Assembly (NCBI GenBank): GCA_014529385.2
Contig: CM043944.1
Coordinates: 60,909,268-60,973,267, forward strand
DNA: 64,000 nt
Reading direction: 5' to 3'
From: Adiantum capillus-veneris
Taxonomy: Eukaryota > Streptophyta > Polypodiopsida > Polypodiales > Pteridaceae
The stretch's first letter is position 1; each line of letters begins with the position of its first letter. The notes beneath the pieces are model-generated. The model was given only the letters and a program-made list of their open reading frames with translations. It searched no databases and had not been told where the DNA came from. Position numbers and translations under genes: made by a program. Below are positions 57,081-64,000 of this stretch, in pieces.

Positions 57081-58126
57081 TCAGATCGAGGCTCGGGGCA
57101 GCACTGCAGGAGGCTAGAGTCACCAGCTCAGATTGGAGTGAAATTCGACAGGCGAAGACACAGCCCCAAATCCTGAGGTCATCTCGGCCACCGTTCGGCT
57201 TCGACAAAGGTCTGCGCAGGCCATTTTCGACTACGTGGTCTCGGCGGGTGCAGATCCGACTCTGCAAATTTGGGGTTTTCGGTCTACGACTGCAGGTGCT
57301 GAGGATATCGACATTCCCAGAGTGCTGATTTGTGGTTGTCTACAGATCGAAGAACGGCTCACAGTTCTTGGAGGCGTGTCACATACGACACAGGCGCATC
57401 TACACACAGACTGTAGGCGACATCCACCAGTTCATCAGGTAGCTTGTGTTTGCTGCTTGATATTCCAGATTTCATCCTGACATTGCAGGTACTTCCACAT
57501 GGGATGTATTGTCAGAGATGATGTATGTCTGTTGAGGGTTTGTTGGCTGTGAGTCACGGAGCAAACAACCGCCACAGCGGTTACAGCATACAGTGGGAAA
57601 TTTGTGGATGTATGACTTTGTGGGAATTCTATGTACTGTCAGATTTACTGCAGCCTTTGTTGAGGGTCGAGTGAGGTTTTATTGAGCTGGGGGTTTCTCG
57701 AATGTTGAGATCCTTTCGGTGATACAGGTCTTGGAGCGATCCCTCGAGCACCCTTAGATAGGCAGCTAGGATGTATTGACTGTGAGTTAGACAGTTGGGA
57801 TTGCATCTTTGCTTTACTGCTGTTGAGGCATTGTCGCAGTCTATGCTTATAGGACAGTGACAGGACAGTGAGAGACAGTACAGGTGCAGGACAGGTTTAC
57901 CCGCAGCTTACAGTGTCAGAGAGACAGTGTTTTTTTTTTGAGTTGTTTTTTGGTCTGTTTTTTTAGTACACCAGAGCCATTTTACAAAGGAGACTCTGCC
58001 GAAATTTATGCAGAATCTGAAGCTTTCTTGGTTCATTTGACAGGTTGATATTGGTTCAGAGGTCAGTTTATAGGGGAAACTCTGCCGAATTTTTCCCAGG
58101 AAAGTAAACTACTGTGAAGCGTAGCT

Positions 58127-59218
58127 ATGGCTGGATCACAGGACACTGCTCTTTACAATATCAAGAAGCTGGATGGAACCAATTTCCCATAGTGGAAGCA
58201 GCAGATTTGGCACGTGTTGGTACAAAAGAAGCAAATAAAACCTATAAAGCTCAAGGGGATAAAACCAAAAGATATGGACGAAGATGAATGGAGCGAAATG
58301 GATGAATTAGCACTTTCTACCATTATGCTGACTTTGGCAGAAAGCGTTTACTTCAATGTAGCAGACGAGATGTCGGCTTATCAAGCATGGTTAAAGCTGG
58401 GTGATCTTTATGAGAAGCAGAGTGCAACTTCACAAGTATACTGGCTTAAGAAGCTTGTTGACTTGAAGATGAAAGAAGGGACACATATGTCCAATCATCT
58501 GAATGAATTCAACACAATCTATAGTCAGTTGTCATCTCAAGGTGTCAAGTTTGATGAACCTGTTAGAGCTATGTTCCTGTTGATCACATTGCCGGAAAGT
58601 TGGGACACTTTTCGCACAGCTTTGAGTAATTCTGCACCTCCAGATCGTTTGAACATACCAGGTGTAGAAGGAAGTCTGCTTACTGAAGAAACCAATAGAA
58701 AGACAATGGACAAAGGCAAAGGAACAGCCTTAGTTGTCAGGGGAAGGACCAAAGAAAAGTACAAAGGTGGAAAGAGGAATCAGTCTCGTAGCAAGTCCCG
58801 CAGTGCTAAAGGAAAGAGTGACATAGAATGCTACCATTGTGGCAAGAAGGGTCGCATGAAAAGAGACTGCAGAGAATGGAAAGCAGAAAAAGGCAAAGAG
58901 AAAGCTGAAGACCATGGTGAGAAGAACAAGTCCTCAGTGAAGATTCAAGAAATAAATGTGACAAACACTCTTGCAGAGGATGACAGTCTAGTGTCAGGAG
59001 ACATCTACTTCTTGAAGAATACAATGGACTCAGCTCTTCTTACAGCATCTGATGGAAATGCACTGAGTGACTGGATTATAGACTCAGGGGCATCACTTCA
59101 TGTGTCTCCAAACAAGGAGTGGTTTACTTCTTATGTGACCACTAAAGATCATGTTCGGCTAGGCAATGGGCAGACATGTGAGATCTTAGGTGTTGGAGAT
59201 GTTCAATTGAAGTTTTAG
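58127..59218 (+). pseudogene. Copia-C gag and protease
   Basis: ATG at 58,127 (MAGSQDTALYNIKKLDGTNFP), then a TAG at 58,190, then an open frame to a TAG at 59,216. Gag domain: TLAESVYFNVADEMSAYQAW, LKKLVDLKMKEGTHMSNHLN and LLITLPESWDTFRTALSN (UBN2 type). The zinc knuckle reads CYHCGKKGRMKRDC: the metal-binding His is Arg (codon 58,853-58,855). Protease active site IIDSGASLHVSPNKEWF is intact near 59,081. The frame continues into integrase across the second TAG without a shift. Both stops stand where related elements usually have an amino acid in conserved text (NFP*WK, LKF*NVSSF), so they are mutations and not natural ends. Confidence 0.85.
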
Positions 59219-59245
59219 AATGTCTCTTCTTTCACGCTGAAGAAT

Positions 59246-61846
59246 GTGAGACATGTTCCCGCAATTACAAAGAGCATGATCAGCACAGGTTTACTTGATG
59301 ATGCTGGCTATGTCACCATTTTTGGACAGAACATGTGGAAGATATCCAAGGGTTCTATGACAATAGCACATGGAGTAAAGTCTGGAGGACTTTACATGAT
59401 TTATGTATCAAATGTCTCTAAAAATGTAATCAATGTAACCGAGCAGCCGAACGTTTCTTTGTGGCATAGCCAGTTAGGACATATGTCCAAGAAGGGAATG
59501 GAAATCTTGTCTCGTTCTGGTTATTTGCCTGGCTTTTCATTTAATGATTTTGAATTCTGTGAACATTGTCTGTATGGTAAGCAAACACAGCAGCCACATA
59601 AGCATAGAAGTAATAGAAGAGATACACAGTTGGCACTTATTCATAGTGATTTGTGTGGACCTATGCCTAACCTATCTCTAGGGGAAGCTTCTTACTTTAT
59701 GACATTTATAGATGATTACTCGAGGAAAGTATGGGTTTACTTTCTCAAGCACAAGGATGAAGCGTTGAGTGTTTTTAAAACGTTTGTGACACTTGTGGAG
59801 AATCAGAGTAGCAAGAAGCTTAAATGCTTACGCACTGACAATGGTGGAGAGTATGTTTCAAAGGCCTTTCAGGTCTTTTGTGAGTCAAAAGGTATAAAAC
59901 GTGAACTTACTGCTCCTTACAATCCTCCTCAAAATGGTGTTGCTAAGAGGATGAATAGAACCATACAAGAGAAGGTCAGAAGTATGTTGTCTAATGCACA
60001 GCTGCCAAATGGGTTTTGGGATGAAGCTGTATCAACAGCTGTTCATCTTGTAAATAGATCTCCTAGCAAGGTTTTGCAGAAGGAATCAGTGCCAGAGATG
60101 GTATGGTCAGGCAAAATGCCCTCATACAAACATCTCAGAGTCTTTGGCTGTGAGGCATATACTCATGTTCCAAAGGAATTTAGGAACAAACTTGAGCCAA
60201 AGAGTAGAAAGTGCATCTTTCTAGGCTATGGTAATTCTGGTGAGATGGGGTATAGACTTTGGGATCCCGAATCCAGAAAGGTTGTCCGTAGCAATGATGT
60301 TCACTTTAATGAATCCAAATATCATTCTGAAACAAAGAGGGTTGAGGAGATTAGAAGAGTTGTCTTCCAAGAAGATGGACCTGCACATGCAAGACAAAAT
60401 GTCAGGGCTCAAGAGGAGCAAGGACAGGATAGAGTGGAACCACAGGTTGTGGCTGAGCCTGAGCCACCTATTGTGCGTAGATCTGGACGCGTCACGCGAC
60501 CTCCTGATAGGTTTGTTCCATCTATGATTTATGTCATGTTGACTGATTGCAATGAGCCTTCATGTTACAAGGAAGCAGTGCAAATGAAGGACTCCGGGAA
60601 TTGGCAATTGGCCATGCAGTCAGAGATGACAGCTCTTCATAAAAACAAGACATGGAAGCTAGTTAAATTACCACAGGGCAAAAAGGCTCTACCTTGTAAA
60701 TGGGGTTACAAGTATAAGATCACCGCTCATGATAGTCAGCCAAAGTACAAAGCAAGGCTTGTTGCCAAGGGCTTTAAGCAAGAACAAGGCATTGACTTTG
60801 ATGAATTCTTCTCTCCGATGGTCAAGATGACTACATTGAGATGCTTTCTTGCATTGGTTTCCATATTAGATTTGGTGTTGCACCAAATGGATGTCAAGAC
60901 AGCGTTCTTGCATGGTGATTTAGATGTGGAAATTTACATGCAGCAGCCAGAAGGGTTTGTTGAGAAAGGCAAGGAAGATTGGGTATGCCAGTTGTTAAAG
61001 AGTCTTTATGGCTTAAAACAATCATCGAGGGCATGGTACCATAAATTCCACAAGTTTATGCTTTCTCAAGGCTACAAACGTAGTGAGTTCGATCACTGTC
61101 TATATACAAAGAAGGCTAAGGATGGCAGTTGGCTGATCCTTATTTTGTATGTGGATGACATGTTGATTGCTGGCAAGCACTTGGAAGAAATTTCAGCTTT
61201 GAAGTCAAAGATGGCAAAATCGTTTGACATGAAAGACATGGGCGAGGCAAGTCATCTACTTGGTATGCGCATTGAGAGAGACAGATCAAAGAAGTTGATT
61301 TGGTTATCTCAAACAGAGTATATTGACAAGGTTTTGCAACGTTGCAATATGGAGAAGGGAAAGGCATTGAGTGTTCCATTGCCACCATATGTGAAACTTA
61401 GCAAACAAGATTGTCCTGTGTCTGAGGAAGAACAGGCTGAAATGGATAAGATTCCATATGCGTCTGCAGTGGGTAGTTTGATGTATGCAATGATTGCTAC
61501 TCGCCCAGACATTGCATTTGCAGTGGGAGTAGTAAGTCGATACATGTCAAACCCAGGCAAGAAACATTGGGAGGCAGTGAAAGGAATATTGAGATACCTG
61601 AAAGCTACAAAGAGTATGCGTATATGCTATGGGAGTCAGGAGCTAAGTGTAAAGGGTTTTACAGACTCAGATTATGCAGGTGACTTAGACAACCGAAGGT
61701 CTACGTCAAGTATGTCTTTACATTGGCTGGTGGAGCAGTATCATAGCTTTCTAGATAACAAGATTGTGTTACTCAGTCTACTACAGAGGCTGAATATGTT
61801 GCAGCATCAGAGGCATGCAAAGAATCAATTTGGCTTAATCGACTAG
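59246..61846 (+). CDS. Copia-C pol: integrase, reverse transcriptase, start of RNase H
   Basis: 866 open codons, in the same frame as gag. Integrase: zinc finger LWHSQLGHMSKKGMEIL ... FCEHCLYGKQ (H-H-C-C), first Asp in LIHSDLCGPMPN, second Asp in LRTDNGGEYVS. The catalytic Glu is replaced: NGVAKRMNRT has Lys (codon 59,945-59,947). C-terminal part: KCIFLGYGNSGEMGYRLWDP. RT: WGYKYKITAHDSQPKYKARL, FKQEQGIDFDEFFSPMVKM, QMDVKTAFLHGDLD, LKSLYGLKQSSRAWY and active site YVDD (61,148-61,159). RNase H starts VKGFTDSDYAGDLDNRRSTS, then a one-base loss near 61,711 shifts the frame and gives a false end at 61,846. RT looks intact; integrase should be inactive. Confidence 0.88.
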   Translation: MRHVPAITKSMISTGLLDDAGYVTIFGQNMWKISKGSMTIAHGVKSGGLYMIYVSNVSKNVINVTEQPNVSLWHSQLGHMSKKGMEILSRSGYLPGFSFNDFEFCEHCLYGKQTQQPHKHRSNRRDTQLALIHSDLCGPMPNLSLGEASYFMTFIDDYSRKVWVYFLKHKDEALSVFKTFVTLVENQSSKKLKCLRTDNGGEYVSKAFQVFCESKGIKRELTAPYNPPQNGVAKRMNRTIQEKVRSMLSNAQLPNGFWDEAVSTAVHLVNRSPSKVLQKESVPEMVWSGKMPSYKHLRVFGCEAYTHVPKEFRNKLEPKSRKCIFLGYGNSGEMGYRLWDPESRKVVRSNDVHFNESKYHSETKRVEEIRRVVFQEDGPAHARQNVRAQEEQGQDRVEPQVVAEPEPPIVRRSGRVTRPPDRFVPSMIYVMLTDCNEPSCYKEAVQMKDSGNWQLAMQSEMTALHKNKTWKLVKLPQGKKALPCKWGYKYKITAHDSQPKYKARLVAKGFKQEQGIDFDEFFSPMVKMTTLRCFLALVSILDLVLHQMDVKTAFLHGDLDVEIYMQQPEGFVEKGKEDWVCQLLKSLYGLKQSSRAWYHKFHKFMLSQGYKRSEFDHCLYTKKAKDGSWLILILYVDDMLIAGKHLEEISALKSKMAKSFDMKDMGEASHLLGMRIERDRSKKLIWLSQTEYIDKVLQRCNMEKGKALSVPLPPYVKLSKQDCPVSEEEQAEMDKIPYASAVGSLMYAMIATRPDIAFAVGVVSRYMSNPGKKHWEAVKGILRYLKATKSMRICYGSQELSVKGFTDSDYAGDLDNRRSTSSMSLHWLVEQYHSFLDNKIVLLSLLQRLNMLQHQRHAKNQFGLID

Positions 61847-62106
61847 TAACAAATTTGGGAATCAAAGAAGAGATGCCTGTGTTATATTGTGATAGTCAAA
61901 GTGCTATACAATTGGCTCGCAATCCAGTTTATCACTCAAAGACAAAGCATGTGGATGTGAAGTATCATTTCATCAGGGAAATGCTCGAGGATAAGCAACT
62001 TCAGCTTGTCAAAGTTCACACCACAGAAAATCCTGCTGATCTACTTACAAAAGGACTTCTCTTTGAGAGCTTTGCGCATTTTTGCAAGCAGTTAGGTGTA
62101 GGGTAG
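61712..62106 (+). pseudogene. Copia-C RNase H, frameshifted remainder
   Basis: In the next frame the family text resumes: QSTTEAEYVAASEACKES, then MPVLYCDSQSAIQLARNPVY, KTKHVDVKYHFIREML and VHTTENPADLLTKGL, ending CKQLGVG at 62,106. This completes RNase H and the normal end of a copia polyprotein. Translation from the upstream frame cannot reach it without frameshifting. Confidence 0.85.
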
Positions 62107-62184
62107 TACATCACTTCTCTACATCTCTTGTATATTAGCTTGTATAGTAGCTTCTCTCACACTTAAAGTACCACATTGGACTTT

Positions 62185-62195
62185 AAGTGGGAGGT
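62185..62195 (+). other. Copia-C polypurine tract
   Basis: AAGTGGGAGGT immediately before the 3' LTR, the usual start site for plus-strand synthesis. Confidence 0.85.
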
Positions 62196-62387
62196 TGTTG
62201 GGGTATAAAGCCCAATGTGGTCGCCCAGGTAAGTGGGCAGGCCGCCAGGTATGTACACATATTCTTTTGTAAAAACCTAATAAGAACTCACTATGCTCTA
62301 CACATTACAGTAGAGCGAGTTCACCATATCGTCGTGCTCTTCTTCTCGCACTCTCTCTCGCGTCGCACTTCCGCTCGTACTCCTTCA
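62196..62387 (+). repeat. Copia-C 3' LTR
   Basis: 192 bp, TGTTGGGGTATAAAGCCC to CTCGTACTCCTTCA, followed by the AATAG duplication at 62,388-62,392. Confidence 0.92.
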
Positions 62388-62527
62388 AATAGAAGGCTTT
62401 CTATCATGCCATGCTTCATATGGAGTAATAGACTGCAAAGCTTTCATAGGACACTTGTTTAGTACATAAGTGGCACACATGATGGCCTCAAGCCAAAAAC
62501 AATGCGGAAAAGCTTGACTTTTGACCA
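62388..62527 (-). pseudogene. Copia-A copy 2 integrase, left-over part beyond copia-C
   Basis: Minus-strand text VKSQAFPHCFWLEAIMCATY, VLNKCPMKALQSITPYEAWH and DRKPSIEH joins directly, across copia-C, to MRVFGCLTYALVPQ at 56,863. The similarity to copy 1 stops near 62,527 (GACCATAT), so gag, protease, the first half of integrase and the 5' LTR of copy 2 are gone. Confidence 0.85.
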
Positions 62528-63105
62528 TATATGAGAGCATTGCTAAATTGGTGCAAAGGAGGGTTTTTTTTTGTAGGATTTGGGGAGGTTTTATGAGCCT
62601 TTTAGATGGTGGTGTGCCAGAGAGCCGCCATGTGGTGGAGTCTATGGCCCCCTTTGCAAAAGCATGACCCCGTGGTGCATGGTATATAGGCCAAGGCATG
62701 GGCCCCCTTCTAATGGATCAAGATGGAGAGAGGGGAGCTCCCTATTCACGTGGATATGGCAGGTGACCCTTGGCATTGCGCAAGCGGGCGTTGGCGGTTG
62801 TAGGCGGTGGTTTTGGCCGATCGTGGTAGCGCTCTGGTGGTGTTGGAAGCCATCGGCGGACAATTGTTGTATGTAGTGATGATGTGGTGCGATTGATGGG
62901 GTAGTTCACACGACCCGAAGGGAAAAGCTTTTTTGAGGGCTATGGTGCCTCTACTTTGGGGGTAGCGGGTTTTCCACGTGACTTGAAGGGCAAGTGAATC
63001 CTCCTATAAGTGGAATTCCCCATGCAAGCTAAAGATAAACAAATGGGTTCTAAAAAAAGAGGGTGCCAAAAAAAGAACACGCTCCCTAAATGGCTAATAA
63101 CATTG
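62528..63105. other. Unclassified sequence
   Basis: Relatively G-rich with no convincing ORF (longest about 100 codons, not recognised) and no similarity I can see to the other repeats. A TATATAGG-like motif lies near 62,680. Confidence 0.4.
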
Positions 63106-63109
63106 ATTG

Positions 63110-64000
63110 TAGTGAAATTTAAGTAACAATAGGGAGAATTTTCTTAAGAGGATTTTTATTGAACATAAGGAGAGTATTTGATTGAAGGTAGCAAAATAAA
63201 CATTATTACTAGTTAGGTTGGCATGAACAATACTGGCAAAAGAGAGAAAGAATTAGAGAAATAGACAACAATTGAGGACCGGATTTACTTGAAACCGGAC
63301 CCCCTCCAAAAGGCTTTTGTATTATAGATTCTCCCTTGAAGAGAGACTTGGTACAATACATGCTTTCTATTCCTTGACACCTTGTTGATGCCATGAAGAT
63401 GGTAAGCTTCATGCACCAAATAATATTATGCATGTAACTAACTTGCAAAAACATTAACTTTTCCTCGGCCTCAATCCCAAGACCTCAAACACCTTCAAAG
63501 GTGAAGAGAGCTATCAGAGAGTGAGGAAGATGAAGAGAAGAAGATGTATCTCTACAAGAAAAAAGTAGTCTCCTCACATATAATCACTCTTAGAGCATAG
63601 CTTAGTATAGTGATAATGAAGACGAGAGATTGATAAGCATTGCTTTGAGCATGACTCTTGGTTAGATTTGAGGGGTGTTGGTGGACACTCTCTACTTCTC
63701 AAGCTTGGAGAAGGAGATGACTTGTGTGCACACACACAATGGGGGGGGGGGGGGGGGGGAGTTTGTGAGGGCCAAGGGACCACCGGCTGTACCATCTCCA
63801 AATGGATACACCGTGATCTCCGACATCCCTCCCGCTTGAGACCGACACCAAGACAGGACTCCTCCTGCTCTTTGATGCTAACTCAAGGGGGTGATAACAT
63901 TCAGTTTCTCTCATATGGATCCTTTAGCCCAAAGCACCTTTGCGTACTGGTACCACTTTCCAATCAAAGTCATCAGACTAACTTTGAACTCAACCTTCCA
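63110..64000 (-). repeat. Ty3/gypsy LTR, diverged, runs off the window
   Basis: GGCATGAACAATACT near 63,218, AAAGGCTTTTGTATTATAGATTC near 63,310 and CTCAAACACCTTCAAAGGTG near 63,482 match the gypsy LTR family. A G run lies at 63,741-63,759. The start is blurred and the right end is outside the window. Confidence 0.55.

Larger units (their letters stand above)
56875..62387 (+). mobile_element. Full-length young Ty1/copia element (copia-C)
   Basis: 5,513 bp with two 192-bp LTRs that differ at five positions by my count (about 97% identity), a primer site, one long gag-pol reading frame, a polypurine tract and a 5-bp target duplication (AATAG). It inserted in plus orientation into the integrase gene of the minus-strand copia-A copy 2, splitting it. 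The coding region has two TAG stops, one frameshift and lost residues, so it is probably not autonomous. Confidence 0.93.

Noticed and set aside
1-64000. Organelle DNA insertions, rRNA or tRNA genes, Helitron or DNA transposons with terminal inverted repeats
   Set aside because: I looked for conserved plastid or mitochondrial genes, rRNA words, cloverleaf-like motifs and transposase text and saw none I could support by eye.

Overview
The window looks like nuclear DNA from a vascular plant, most probably a fern. The clue is a family of plant PLS-class PPR genes with near-identical 102-residue triplets (motifs such as NALVDMYAKCG and SWNALIAGYAQQ), a style I associate with fern genomes. The setting is AT-rich, dense in retrotransposons and full of GA/GT/TA microsatellites. 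A lycophyte is possible. The taxon call is inference. I saw no bacterial features, no CRISPR array, and no tRNA or rRNA gene.

Layout. 1-5.2 kb: one apparently uninterrupted PPR ORF (1027-2604, +) with its flanks. 5.2-12.5 kb: nested LTRs. Copia-family LTRs (called copia-A here) were invaded by a Ty3/gypsy chromovirus whose pol survives as a broken minus-strand fragment (8.4-10.3 kb). A 322-bp solo LTR sits in one of two duplicated gypsy LTRs. 12.5-18.3 kb: a decayed copia-like repeat, a second copia remnant (copia-B, minus strand) with one LTR, and a gypsy LTR in the opposite orientation. 19-21.2 kb: a decayed plus-strand coding relic of unknown identity. 21.65-26.6 kb: PPR pseudogene debris. 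27.5-34 kb: a second copy of the PPR locus. A 3.2-kb LINE inserted exactly at its start codon (18-bp target-site duplication), and the coding region carries frameshifts and a stop.

34-41 kb: a complete but dead copia-A element (35,498-40,441, minus strand) inside a decayed repeat that is an inverted relative of 12.5-14.4 kb. 41-45.4 kb: minus-strand gag/retropepsin relic of another retroelement. 45.5-53.2 kb: a tandem array of a short gag-only LTR unit (period about 1.73 kb, three copies, longer outer direct repeats), with a 1,155-bp solo LTR inside the third copy. 53.2-62.5 kb: a gypsy LTR, then a second copia-A copy, into which a young 5.5-kb copia element (copia-C, 56,875-62,387, plus strand) inserted (5-bp duplication AATAG, 192-bp LTRs). 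62.5-64 kb: unclassified sequence and a last gypsy LTR copy.

How it works together. The only plausible host gene is the PPR ORF at 1,027; PPR proteins bind organellar RNA. Everything else is a layered record of retrotransposition, LTR-LTR recombination and segmental duplication. The relative order of events can be read from target-site duplications and from empty sites in paralogous copies. No element looks able to move on its own: each coding copy has stops, frameshifts or lost catalytic residues.
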